Below are positions 38,894 through 47,041 of a stretch of 64,000 nt of DNA, piece by piece. The notes under the pieces were generated by a model. That model was not told where the DNA came from, did no database searches, and saw only the letters and a list, made by a program, of their open reading frames with translations. How positions within the stretch are numbered: the stretch's first letter is position 1; each line of letters starts with the position of its first letter. This DNA comes from Roseiarcus sp963730555. Lineage in GTDB: Bacteria > Pseudomonadota > Alphaproteobacteria > Rhizobiales > Beijerinckiaceae. The position numbers and the translations under genes are program-made. The stretch lies in NCBI GenBank assembly GCA_963730555.1, contig CAVSSS010000009.1, forward strand, positions 124,001-188,000, given 5' to 3'.

Positions 38894-39160
38894 TCAATAG
38901 CCAAGTCCGCCAAAGCCCCCGGCGAAAGGCGCAACAGGACCGCCGCTCATCTGGGCTTGCTGCGCTGCGATAGCGCGGGCGACTGTGCGTTCGACAACGC
39001 AACTGGAGCAATAATAGCAATATGAACAATAGGAACAAAGCTGCGGTATTGTAGAAAGTTGCGGAGCCGCGACATGCCCCGTCATTCCAGCCAACTTATT
39101 CTCAAGTTCGGCAATCCGCATCTCCAGCGTTTTGCCCTCTTCACGCTCATGTTCCGCCAT
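38894..39160 (-). CDS. Poly-Cys RiPP precursor peptide, 88 aa
   Basis: The peptide has three parts. A charged helical leader covers residues 1-40 (MAEHEREEGKTLEMRIAELE and onward). A core, CSYCSYCYYCSSC, covers residues 42-54 with cysteines at 42, 45, 48, 51 and 54. A 34-residue follower ends SGGPVAPFAGGFGGLGY. The five cysteines are spaced exactly every third residue and separated only by Ser and Tyr, and there are no other cysteines. It is the first gene of the operon with azole-forming enzymes and a radical SAM protein, so it is the obvious substrate. AGGAGGG is about 5 nt before the ATG at 39160; the longer frame to 39373 is not needed. I know no named family with this core. Confidence 0.85.
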   Translation of the reverse strand: MAEHEREEGKTLEMRIAELENKLAGMTGHVAAPQLSTIPQLCSYCSYCYYCSSCVVERTVARAIAAQQAQMSGGPVAPFAGGFGGLGY

Positions 39161-39544
39161 CGCTCCCTCCTGTAAACTGATTGTGGGGACCGCAACTGAT
39201 CGAACACGTTTACGCTGACTATCATCAGCTATTGCAATACCACAGACCCGGTTATTTCTGCCTACGAAATGACATAATGCGCGTGAATTGAGGCCATGTT
39301 GCGGCGTAATACGCCAAACCTCGCGAGTGTGTTTCCGAAACAACCGAAGTGCGGGGGTTTGGGGCTCCCTCAATGAAGATTGGCAATCTCGGAGGGAAGA
39401 GGGTGTACTGGGATGTCCGGGACGGCCATTGCAGCGGGCTTAACAGCCAGCGACAGGCCGGAGTCGGTAGAGTAGGAGTGTGGCGCGATGGCGTTAGGTT
39501 GAGCATGTCTGTTTGCCGCCCCTTTCGTCTGGCGGTGCCTTAGT
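39161..39544. promoter_or_regulatory. Upstream region of the RiPP operon
   Basis: 384 bp with no gene. It must hold the operon promoter. An inverted repeat GCTGA CTATCA TCAGC (39214-39229) lies about 55 bp before the precursor start and could bind a regulator. No clear -35/-10 pair could be fixed. Confidence 0.4.
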
Positions 39545-39581
39545 GGCTCAGCCGTAGCTCCGTTTCCACACCCCCCTCATC

Positions 39582-39614
39582 GAACCGGACGTGCAGATTT
39601 CCCGCATCCGGCTC
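39582..39614 (-). ncRNA. Group II intron domain V
   Basis: On the minus strand GAGCCGGATGCGG pairs with CTGCACGTCCGGTTC around a GAAA-type loop. This is the conserved 33-34-nt catalytic hairpin with the AGC triad, 12 nt after the maturase stop codon. Confidence 0.85.
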
Positions 39615-39626
39615 TCGGACAAGACC

Positions 39627-40958
39627 TCACGCCTTCGTCCACGGCACGTCGTGTCCAAGCCGGCTCAGGCGTACGAGCCCGAAGTGCCCGTAGAGGTGCG
39701 AGAGTGGATAGCTCCCGCCCCCTCGTCGCCTGACTTTGTGCTTGGAGCGCAACCACCGGCGCAACCGCACCGCTGTGTAAGCGTCGAGCGCCCGATACGC
39801 CTTGCTGATGGTTCCTACTTGGAAGTAGTTCGCCCATCCGCGCAACGTGCGGTTCACTTTGCCCACCAGCGTTGTGGTCTCTTGCCATGTTCCCGCTCGG
39901 TCGGTCAGCGCGTGGACTTTCTCGACCACGCGCTCAATGCTTTTCTTTGACGGCCGGTAGCCGATGCGGGCCTCGCCGGTCCTCGCCGAAAACATTCGCC
40001 CGAACGTGTATCCCAGGAAATCGAACTCTCCTCCCGGCACTTTGCAGATCCGTGTCTTCTCCTCGTTCACCGTCAGCTTCAGCTTGCCCATGATCTCGCG
40101 CAGGCTTTGCCAGGCCGCTTCGGCCTTGCCCCTTCTGCACAGGATCACGAGGTCGTCGGCGTAGGTCACGAGCCGCGTGCCCAGCGTTCGCTCGAGCCCG
40201 AACATCTTCCATCCCAGCACGAACCGGCGCATGTAAATGTTCGCCAGCAAGGGTGAGATCGGCGAGCCCTGCGGAATGCCGCGCCGCTTGTCCCGCGCTT
40301 CAGTCATGCGCGTCTTCCCACCCCGATCATCGGTTTCTTCCACGGGGCAGTCCAGCCACATCCTGATCAGATGCAGCACGCGTCGATCGACGATCCGACG
40401 CGCTACCGACTTCAAAAGCTCGGCATGGGGAATGCTCCCGAAGTAGTCCGCGAGGTCGGCGTCCACCACTTCCGGATGGCCGCGAAACAGCAGCTCTCCC
40501 GCCGCGACCACCGCCTGTTGGGCGTTTCGCCCAGGACGGTAGGCGTAAAGTTCCGGTGGAAGGTCGGCTTCAAAGATCGGCTCCAGCACCAGCATCGCTG
40601 CCGTCATGCAGATCCGATCCCGCAAGGTTGAGATGCCCAGCGGCCTGAACTTGCCGTTGGCCTTCGGTATGTACACGCGTCTGATAGGGTCCGGTCGGTA
40701 AGTCTCCTGCCTGAGCGCAAGCGCCAGTTCGCCCAGCCATCGCTCGACCCCGTACGCCTCGACGGCCTCGAAGTCCTGACGGTCCACGCCCGGCGCGCCC
40801 TTGTTGGAGCGGCACTGAGCATAGGCGTGCGCCAGAATGTCCTCGCGGCTGATCTTGTCGTAGAGGGCGTAGAAGCGGTAGCCGGGTTCTGCCTTCGCTT
40901 TCGCGTGCAACGCCGTCTGCAGTTTCTGAACGCTGTCCGGAGTTGATAGGTTGCCCAA
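39627..40958 (-). CDS. ltrA: Group II intron reverse transcriptase/maturase
   Basis: 443 residues. The reverse transcriptase domain shows RRVYIPKANGKFRPLGIST (about 92-110), GIPQGSPISPLLANIYM (about 229-245) and the active site TYADDLVILCRR (about 268-279). The maturase domain ends GWANYFQVGTISKAYRALDA. No HNH endonuclease is present, and none is required in intron types that use the replication fork. The gene is complete and lies in intron domain IV. Confidence 0.95.
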   Translation of the reverse strand: MGNLSTPDSVQKLQTALHAKAKAEPGYRFYALYDKISREDILAHAYAQCRSNKGAPGVDRQDFEAVEAYGVERWLGELALALRQETYRPDPIRRVYIPKANGKFRPLGISTLRDRICMTAAMLVLEPIFEADLPPELYAYRPGRNAQQAVVAAGELLFRGHPEVVDADLADYFGSIPHAELLKSVARRIVDRRVLHLIRMWLDCPVEETDDRGGKTRMTEARDKRRGIPQGSPISPLLANIYMRRFVLGWKMFGLERTLGTRLVTYADDLVILCRRGKAEAAWQSLREIMGKLKLTVNEEKTRICKVPGGEFDFLGYTFGRMFSARTGEARIGYRPSKKSIERVVEKVHALTDRAGTWQETTTLVGKVNRTLRGWANYFQVGTISKAYRALDAYTAVRLRRWLRSKHKVRRRGGGSYPLSHLYGHFGLVRLSRLGHDVPWTKA

Positions 40959-41721
40959 TCTCCAGGTCCTTCACCGCGTCTTGCGTCTGCCTTGAACTGA
41001 GGCCCCTTCCCTCCCCCGGCGTTACCCGGCTTCAGCGGTACTACGAACCTCTCCGCCACCCCATAGCGCCCGGCCTCTCCCTCACGGGCGTCCGGTTGAT
41101 CACCCTTGACCACGCCATGGGGCCTCCCGTGTTGCGTACGCTTTCCTTGTGTACGTGCTGCCGCCACTACCCCGGTGCAGCGGCTGGGCGTCGTCGTCGC
41201 TCATCTCACCCAGCCGTATCAGCCTTCCCCGATAACGTTGTCGGGTCGGCCTGCACATCGTCCTTTTCGAGGTTTGCTCGGCGTTCACTCGCGTTGCGGC
41301 CCGCACACTCGCGCGGTCACCTATACGTGACCAGCTACACCGAAGGCTTCAGCCATTTCGTCACCTCCATGACTGCTCCGGTTGCTTCCGGCTGGAGCGT
41401 TTGCCGGGTGGGGCTTGCACCCACTGGAACGCGCCGCCTTCTCACGGCGCACACGTGAAGCGGACATTCCGCGCCGAGAAAAGCAGTAGGCCGATGGGAG
41501 CTGAGTTTTCGCTTCCCGAGAGGTTCCGCTCTTAGGCAAACGAGCCTTGCGCCCTGTTTCGCCTCCGTGAAGCGGGCCGAATTCCGAAAATCAGGCATGT
41601 CGCTATCCGACATGAATTCATGCATCACGACGGCCAGCGTGTGATCAAGGCAGCCGAGGTTTATTTGGTGCAGATCGCCGGCGTGTCCGACCTGAGCGCT
41701 AAAATACCTGGGAGGGTGCTG

Positions 41722-41898
41722 ATGGCGGAATATGATCCTGATCAGCTTGAGCGCTTGATGGTGGAGGCGTTTCGACTGCTGGGGAAGCCCGAGGGTCAAT
41801 CTCGAGAGCTTGCGAGAGCCATTCTAAAAGCAGCCGAGCCTCCTCAATCCGACGATCCAGAACCTCAAGATCGAGGCCCGACGCGCCGGCTCTCGTGA
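41722..41898 (+). CDS. Small 58-aa protein, unassigned
   Basis: The protein begins MAEYDPDQLERLMVEAFRLL and is helical. It is supported by a strong ribosome site, GGAGGG, 5 nt before the ATG. A competing open frame on the other strand (41699-41962) has similar quality. The neighbourhood (41455-42120) otherwise shows no gene. Confidence 0.35.
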   Translation: MAEYDPDQLERLMVEAFRLLGKPEGQSRELARAILKAAEPPQSDDPEPQDRGPTRRLS

Positions 41899-42121
41899 TC
41901 TCTAAATGGAGGGTATGCGACTTGACCGCCTGATAGAGCTGGCCTTCTGTCTCCCTTGGCATTGCAATGGCTCCTCTGACCCATTGGGGGTCGTGGTAAT
42001 GGTAGCCTGCGCCAGTGGAAGGGCATCAACCTGCTAGCGTGTGGGCCTGAACATGTCGCGAAGGTCGAGCGATACGTTCGAACCTTAGCTCAGTTTCAAT
42101 GAGCGCGGCGTATGGTCGTTC

Positions 42122-42379
42122 TCATGAGCGGCTTGAGCGTCGGGGCGCCGGCTTAACCTCGCCTTCCTCAAACGCGTCGGCTTCGAGCTTCGCCACGCCG
42201 TTTGCCTTATCAGAGAAGGCCTGCGATAGGGCCGAGAATATCGCGCAGTCAGTCGCCTCGTTTGCCGGCGTCTCCATGTTCTGAAGCACATCATAGACTA
42301 GGCAAATCAGCCGCGAGCGCCGCTCAAAATCATCGCCCTGTGCCGGAGTCGACCGGTGATTAGGTGAACCAGTGTTCAC
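42122..42379 (-). CDS. Small 85-aa protein, unassigned
   Basis: From GTG 42379 the frame reads NTGSPNHRSTPAQGDDFERR, then LVYDVLQNMETPANEATDC and ends in a basic tail PAPRRSSRS. GGAAG lies 6-7 nt upstream. It looks protein-like (mixed helices, one domain) but I recognise nothing. It is co-directional with the downstream spacer rather than with any operon. Confidence 0.3.
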   Translation of the reverse strand: MNTGSPNHRSTPAQGDDFERRSRLICLVYDVLQNMETPANEATDCAIFSALSQAFSDKANGVAKLEADAFEEGEVKPAPRRSSRS

Positions 42380-42523
42380 AATATTCTTCCGCTGCAAAAG
42401 GCGAGGTGGGCGCCCTTCACAATTGGCTTCTCCAGCCCTGGCAAGAGTAAGTTGTATGATAAGGCCTCCGGCGGGGACAATGCGGTGTCGGCGCCGGCGC
42501 TTCAAGTTCGGCAAGACGACAGT

Positions 42524-43699
42524 TCAGGACAAACCAGAGTCCCTTTTGTCGTCGTTTGCGTCTTCGGACTTTGTGGTTTGGAATCGACGTCGGTATTCCA
42601 AAGGCGTGACGCCGATTCTGCGTAGCAGTGCCCGCCTGAGCGTGGTTGTCGATCCGAAGCCCGCATCATAGGCGATCGTCTTGATCGGCAAAGCGCTGTC
42701 TTCCAGCAGGCCTCGGGCGATATCCAGTCGGGTCAACTCGACATAAGCGGCCGGGCTCATTCGCAATTCGACGTAAAACAACCGAGACAAATGGCGCGTG
42801 CTCACGCCGGCCACTTCAGCAAGCGCCGCGAGACCCAAGTCTGCGCGTGGATATTCAAGGATGTGAAGCCGAATCCTGTCGATCGGACCGGTGGCTGCGG
42901 TTTGCGCGGTCAACGCCGCGCTGAACTGCGACTGTCCGCCGGGCCGCTTTAGAAAAACAACAAGCCGACGCGCCGCCCAAAGGGCCAAAGCGCGCCCGTG
43001 ATCCTCCTCGATCAGCGCGAAGGCGAGATCGATGGCCGCAGCCACTCCAGCCGAGCTGAACACCGGCCCGTCGCGAACGAAGATGCGGTCAGCTTCGACG
43101 TGGATATCGGGATATTCGGCAGCAAGGCGGTCGGCATACTGCCAATGGGTTGTGACGCGGCGCCCCAACAGCAGTCCCGCATGCGCCAGCAGAAAGGCGC
43201 CCGTACACGTCGAACCGTAGCGTCGCGCCTGCTCAGCCTGTTCCCGCAGCCAGCGCGTAACTCTTTCGCTCGGATGCTCCGGGACGCCATAAGGTCCTGC
43301 GACAATCAACGTGTCCGAAGGCTGGGTTGCTTCGTTTACAGCCGCGTCAGGGACGAACTTGGTGCCCGATGCGCTCTCCTCAGGAGTTCCGTCTTCAGTC
43401 ACCAGCCGGATGCTATAAGGGTGTCCAGACTGTATCTTGCAACTTGCCTCGAAGAGCGCGTCGCGCACACCAGCGACTTCAAGCAAATGCACTTTGCTGG
43501 GCGCGAAGATCGTGATGAGCACGGCGTGTCCTGGCTCAGCGGCGGCAGCCCAAGGTCGCTTTCTGGGGCTCCCCCCGTTCAGCAAAGAGTTCGTGCTTAC
43601 CAGTTCACCAAGCCCGCCGCGAATGGCCGGTATTTGCGCAATCTTGCCGTTCCCAGCAAGAGTCGGAACTTCCGCTTCGGGTCGAACCGGCGCGTTCAA
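42524..43699 (-). CDS. GlxA-type transcriptional regulator (DJ-1/PfpI plus AraC domains)
   Basis: 391 residues. Residues about 60-240 form a class I glutamine amidotransferase-like (DJ-1/PfpI) domain: VLITIFAPSKVHLLEVAGV, DTLIVAGPYG, and the nucleophile-elbow region RYGSTCTGAFLLAHAGLLLG. The C-terminal AraC domain (about 270-375) has LAALAEVAGVSTRHLSRLF and a second helix-turn-helix IKTIAYDAGFGSTTTLRRAL. Such proteins usually activate a neighbouring catabolic or detoxification gene, but none is adjacent: the next feature is the island end. The first ~45 residues look poorly structured, so a later start is possible. Gene intact. Confidence 0.88.
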   Translation of the reverse strand: MNAPVRPEAEVPTLAGNGKIAQIPAIRGGLGELVSTNSLLNGGSPRKRPWAAAAEPGHAVLITIFAPSKVHLLEVAGVRDALFEASCKIQSGHPYSIRLVTEDGTPEESASGTKFVPDAAVNEATQPSDTLIVAGPYGVPEHPSERVTRWLREQAEQARRYGSTCTGAFLLAHAGLLLGRRVTTHWQYADRLAAEYPDIHVEADRIFVRDGPVFSSAGVAAAIDLAFALIEEDHGRALALWAARRLVVFLKRPGGQSQFSAALTAQTAATGPIDRIRLHILEYPRADLGLAALAEVAGVSTRHLSRLFYVELRMSPAAYVELTRLDIARGLLEDSALPIKTIAYDAGFGSTTTLRRALLRRIGVTPLEYRRRFQTTKSEDANDDKRDSGLS

Positions 43700-43791
43700 A
43701 GCGCTTTTCGTGAACGGTCGGTCCTCGCGCCTCTGTCACATTCCGTCTACGACCGGTTTTTTTGGCCAGGAGGTACCGGCGGGGTAGGCGT

Positions 43792-43875
43792 AAGCGGCCA
43801 CCGGGGTGAGATTGGGAATCACAAAGTAGCTGGAAAGATTGGCGTAACGACAATGGCTGCGCTCCCCCGCAACCA
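43792..43875 (+). repeat. Island end repeat 2 with attR core
   Basis: About 84 bp matching 23969-24053, ending in CCCCCGCAACCA (43864-43875), the last 12 nt of tRNA-fMet including CCA. It marks the right border of island 2 and of the whole 39-kb insertion. The chromosome resumes after it. Confidence 0.78.
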
Positions 43876-43889
43876 GAACCAAATGTCCC

Positions 43890-43919
43890 GCCCCTGGCCC
43901 ATAAGGCCAGGGGCTTTTT
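43890..43919 (+). terminator. Strong intrinsic terminator, probably the original tRNA-fMet terminator
   Basis: GCCCCTGGCC CATAA GGCCAGGGGC followed by TTTTT is a perfect 10-bp GC-rich stem with a U-tract. It starts 15 nt after the right-hand att core, the distance expected between a tRNA and its terminator. If the islands were removed it would lie just behind tRNA-fMet. Now it stands 39 kb away. Confidence 0.88.
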
Positions 43920-44032
43920 CTTTGCTGAACACCAGTTTTCCGGCGAACTCGATCGACGGCCGGCGGTGGTCCCGAACGAGCCGCGGCGCCCCCGCCGATC
44001 GGTTGACATGCGCTCAATCGAGCGTCGCAAAA

Positions 44033-44050
44033 CTGTCTTCGGTCTGTCGT
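44033..44050 (+). promoter_or_regulatory. Pho box upstream of pstB
   Basis: CTGTCTT CGGT CTGTCGT fits the PhoB-binding consensus of two CTGTCAT repeats 11 bp apart, with two mismatches in total. It lies 175 bp before the pstB start. PhoB is encoded two genes downstream, so the operon is probably autoregulated by phosphate limitation. Confidence 0.72.
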
Positions 44051-44225
44051 AACAGCCTCAAGCGGTGGCCTTAAGAACGGCGACTGCGACGCGCTTTTTC
44101 TGATTCGCAAGAGCGCAGGCTATATTCCTCCGGCGCCGGTGAGTTGAGCAAGCGGCAATGCATCTTGGCACGGGTTCTTTTCAGCGACGGCGAAGCAGAA
44201 GTAGGCATATGAGGGCTAAAGAGTC

Positions 44226-45026
44226 ATGAGCGATGTTGAGGCCCAGAGCCCGTTGCGGGCGCCGGTTGCGGAAGCGGAAAAGGTTCAGGTGCGCAAGCTC
44301 AATTTCTATTACGGGCAGACGCGCGCGCTCAAAGATGTGTCGCTCAGTCTCTTCGACGGTCAGGTGACGGCGTTCATTGGCCCATCGGGCTGCGGCAAGT
44401 CGACGTTGCTGCGGGTTTTGAACCGCATGTATGACCTTTATCCCGGCCAGCGCGCCGAGGGGGAGGTCATGATCGACGGGGAGAACATCCTTGCAGCCAA
44501 CCTCGATCTCAATCTCTTGCGCTCGCGCGTCGGCATGGTGTTCCAGAAGCCGACGCCGTTTCCGATGACGATTTATGAGAACATAGCGTTTGGCGTTCGA
44601 CTTTATGAGAAACTGCCGAAGTCGGAAATGGACGCGCGCGTCGAATTGGCGCTCCAACGGGCCGCGCTTTGGACCGAAGTGAAGGACAAGCTGAACGCCA
44701 GCGGACTGAGCCTGTCGGGGGGCCAGCAGCAGCGGTTGTGCATCGCGCGCACGGTTGCGATCAGCCCGGAAGTGATCCTGTTCGACGAGCCGGCGTCTGC
44801 GCTTGATCCGATCTCGACCGCCAAGATCGAGGAACTGATCGACGAATTGTCGGGCGATTACACGATCGCGATCGTCACCCACAACATGCAGCAGGCGGCG
44901 CGCGTGTCGCAATTCACCGCCTTCATGTATCTGGGCGAGATGGTCGAGTTCGATGAGACGAACACGGTGTTCACCGCGCCGCGCGACAAGCGCACGCAGG
45001 ATTACGTGACTGGCCGCTTCGGCTGA
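44226..45026 (+). CDS. pstB: Phosphate ABC transporter ATP-binding protein PstB
   Basis: 266 residues. It is the ATPase of the high-affinity PstSCAB phosphate importer at the inner membrane. Visible motifs: Walker A GPSGCGKST (about 57-65), Q-loop FQKPTPFPMT, signature LSGGQQQRLCIAR, Walker B VILFDEPASALDP and the switch IVTHN. The pstSCA genes do not precede it: upstream are a Pho box, a terminator and the island border. phoU follows after 14 bp and phoB after that, so it heads a pstB-phoU-phoB operon. Confidence 0.96.
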   Translation: MSDVEAQSPLRAPVAEAEKVQVRKLNFYYGQTRALKDVSLSLFDGQVTAFIGPSGCGKSTLLRVLNRMYDLYPGQRAEGEVMIDGENILAANLDLNLLRSRVGMVFQKPTPFPMTIYENIAFGVRLYEKLPKSEMDARVELALQRAALWTEVKDKLNASGLSLSGGQQQRLCIARTVAISPEVILFDEPASALDPISTAKIEELIDELSGDYTIAIVTHNMQQAARVSQFTAFMYLGEMVEFDETNTVFTAPRDKRTQDYVTGRFG

Positions 45027-45040
45027 GGGAGGCTTCGCCC

Positions 45041-45766
45041 GTGGTGGATCAGCATACTGTGAGAGCCTATGACAAGGATCTCGACCTGCTCGAGCGGCGG
45101 ATCGCCGAGATGGGCGGCCTGGCTGAGAAAATGGTGATTGACGCGGTGGACGCGCTCGCCTCGGGCGATACGGCGCTCGCCCATCAGGTGGTGGAGACCG
45201 ATCCGAGGCTCGACGTGCTTCAGCGCGAGATCGAGGAGCAGGCGACGCTGACGATCGCGCGCCGTCAGCCGGTGGCGATCGACTTGCGCGAGATCATCGG
45301 CGCCATTCGGGTCGCGGGCGATCTCGAGCGGGTGGGGGATCTGGCCAAGAACATCGCCCGGCGCTCGGTCAAGATCGGCGTCGAATTGCGGGTGCCGCGC
45401 GCGATCGTCGGCATCAAGCACATGAACGAATTCGCGACCGAACTGATGAAGGACGTGCTCGACGCCTATGCGCAACGCGACGTCGAGCGGGCGCTCGACG
45501 TGTGGGAGCGCGACGTCGAGCTCGACGCGCTCGAAGATTCGGTGTTCCGCGACTTACTCACGCATATGATGGAGGATCCGCGCAACATCACGTTCTGCGC
45601 CCATCTTCTGTTTTGCTCGAAGAATATCGAGCGGATCGGCGATCACGCGACCAATATCGCGGAGACCGTGGTCTATCTGGTGACGGGTTCGACGCTGCCG
45701 ACCGAGCGGCCGCGCGGCGGGCCGGACGCCGACATCGCGGCTGACATGAACGGGGCGCGCGGATGA
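45041..45766 (+). CDS. phoU: Phosphate signalling regulator PhoU
   Basis: 241 residues, two PhoU helical repeats with metal-site sequences DLREIIGAIRVAGDLERVGD (about 87-106) and CSKNIERIGDHATNIAETVV (about 200-219). PhoU links the Pst transporter to the PhoR/PhoB system and keeps the Pho regulon off when phosphate is plentiful. It has a GTG start with GAGGGAGG upstream. It overlaps phoB by ATGA. The gene is intact. Confidence 0.96.
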   Translation: MVDQHTVRAYDKDLDLLERRIAEMGGLAEKMVIDAVDALASGDTALAHQVVETDPRLDVLQREIEEQATLTIARRQPVAIDLREIIGAIRVAGDLERVGDLAKNIARRSVKIGVELRVPRAIVGIKHMNEFATELMKDVLDAYAQRDVERALDVWERDVELDALEDSVFRDLLTHMMEDPRNITFCAHLLFCSKNIERIGDHATNIAETVVYLVTGSTLPTERPRGGPDADIAADMNGARG

Positions 45767-46500
45767 ACCAGGCGCGCAAGGACGTCGTGCGAGGAGGGGC
45801 TGCGTCGGCGCCGCGGATCCTGATCGTCGAGGACGAAGCGGATCTGTCCTTGCTGCTCGGCTACAACCTCGAGGCGGAAGGCTATGTGGTCGAGAACGTC
45901 GAGCGCGGCGACGAAGCGGAGCTTCGGCTTGCCGAGAATGCGCCCGATCTCGTGATCCTCGACTGGATGCTGCCGGGCGTCTCGGGTCTCGAGATCTGCC
46001 GCAGGCTTCGGGCGCGCGAATCGACCCGCACGCTTCCGGTGATCATGGTGACCGCGCGCGGCGAGGAAGCCGAACGCGTGCGGGGTCTGTCGGTCGGCGC
46101 CGACGATTACGTGGTCAAGCCCTTTTCGGTGCCCGAGCTCATGGCGCGGGTGCGCGCGCTTTTGCGGCGCAGCCGGCCCGAGCGGATCGCGGAGCGTCTC
46201 TACGCCGGCGATCTCGATCTCGACCGGGAGACGCGGCGGGTGCGGCGCGGCGCGCGCGACATTCATCTGGGTCCCACCGAGTTTAGGCTGCTCGAATATC
46301 TCCTGGAGAAGCCGGGGCGGGTGTTCTCGCGCGCGCAATTGCTCGATGGCGTGTGGGGCCAGGCGGCGGAGATCGACGAGCGCACGGTCGACGTCCATGT
46401 CGGGCGCCTGCGCAAGGCCCTCTCGCGCGGCCGCGAGCGCGACCCGATCCGAACCGTCCGCGGAACCGGCTACGCCTTCGACGAAACCTTCGGCAAATAG
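45763..46500 (+). CDS. phoB: Phosphate regulon response regulator PhoB
   Basis: 245 residues. The receiver domain has the acidic pair in IVEDEADLS, the phospho-acceptor Asp in LVILDWMLPG (about residue 68) and the Lys in YVVKPFSVPEL. The OmpR-type winged helix follows, with PTEFRLLEYLLEKPGRVFSR and DVHVGRLRKALSRG. It has an N-terminal extension of about 17 residues compared with E. coli PhoB. The sensor kinase PhoR is not in the window. It probably binds the Pho box before pstB. Confidence 0.95.
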   Translation: MNQARKDVVRGGAASAPRILIVEDEADLSLLLGYNLEAEGYVVENVERGDEAELRLAENAPDLVILDWMLPGVSGLEICRRLRARESTRTLPVIMVTARGEEAERVRGLSVGADDYVVKPFSVPELMARVRALLRRSRPERIAERLYAGDLDLDRETRRVRRGARDIHLGPTEFRLLEYLLEKPGRVFSRAQLLDGVWGQAAEIDERTVDVHVGRLRKALSRGRERDPIRTVRGTGYAFDETFGK

Positions 46501-46612
46501 GGCCTGAGACAAGGTTTCGCCTTAGGCTTGCCAAGCAAACGCTCGCCAGCGCCGAGCTTCCCGGTTGGGGGATCAGTTTGAAGTTCCGATTTTGACTCTC
46601 GCAGCGGCTTCC

Positions 46613-46669
46613 TCATTCGCCAATCGCGCGAATGACCCGCGCCGGATTCCCTCCGACGAGACTATTCGC
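46613..46669 (-). pseudogene. C-terminal remnant of a hexapeptide acyltransferase
   Basis: The minus strand reads ANSLVGGNPARVIRAIGE and a stop, the typical last residues of a left-handed beta-helix acetyltransferase. The frame is closed by a stop shortly before it, and no enzyme body is recognisable upstream. The remaining spacer 46501-46810 holds nothing else I can support. Confidence 0.35.
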
Positions 46670-46810
46670 ATGTTGGTATTAGGTCGAAGGTGGACTCTCC
46701 GCATACCGACAAATCCGATGGACGCAAGTCGCAAATGGACAACCAACTTTATATAAACTATTGATTTCTAACCAACTTCTGGCGAAATTGGACGTTCGTG
46801 GATTAAAAAG

Positions 46811-46895
46811 TGGTGCCCAGGAAAGGACTCGAACCTTCACGGCTTGCACCGCTGGTACCTGAAACCAGTGCGTCTACCAATTCCGCCACCTGGGC
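46811..46895 (-). tRNA. tRNA-Leu (CAG)
   Basis: An 85-nt class II tRNA on the minus strand with a long variable arm. Acceptor GCCCAGG pairs with CCTGGGC, the anticodon loop TTCAGGT reads CAG, and CCA is encoded at 46811-46813. It is an isolated gene between phoB and the branched-chain dehydrogenase cluster. Confidence 0.96.
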
Positions 46896-47041
46896 ATGGG
46901 GGCGCTTCTTAAGTGGGCGGGCGGGCGGCTGTCAACGGCAGGGCCGCCCTTTGGCGCCCGCATGACAATGGCGCTCGGCCGGCGCTAAACTCCCCTCAAT
47001 CAGCGTGAGGCGCGAATGATCGCGCCGCCGGAGGAGTTCTC

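Larger units (their letters stand above)
39545..41454 (-). mobile_element. Group II intron
   Basis: On the minus strand the intron starts near 41454 with GTGTGCGCCGTGAG, the usual GUGYG-type 5' end, and ends near 39545 after domains V and VI. The 5' ~500 nt (40959-41454) are the ribozyme domains I-III, the maturase gene is in domain IV, and domain V is at 39582-39614. Total about 1.9 kb, a normal size. The ends are approximate. It sits next to, not inside, the RiPP operon. Confidence 0.82.

Noticed and set aside
42998..44074. 358-residue plus-strand frame
   Set aside because: It is antisense to the GlxA-type regulator and crosses the island border and terminator.
45673..46512. 279-residue minus-strand frame
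   Set aside because: It is antisense to phoB.
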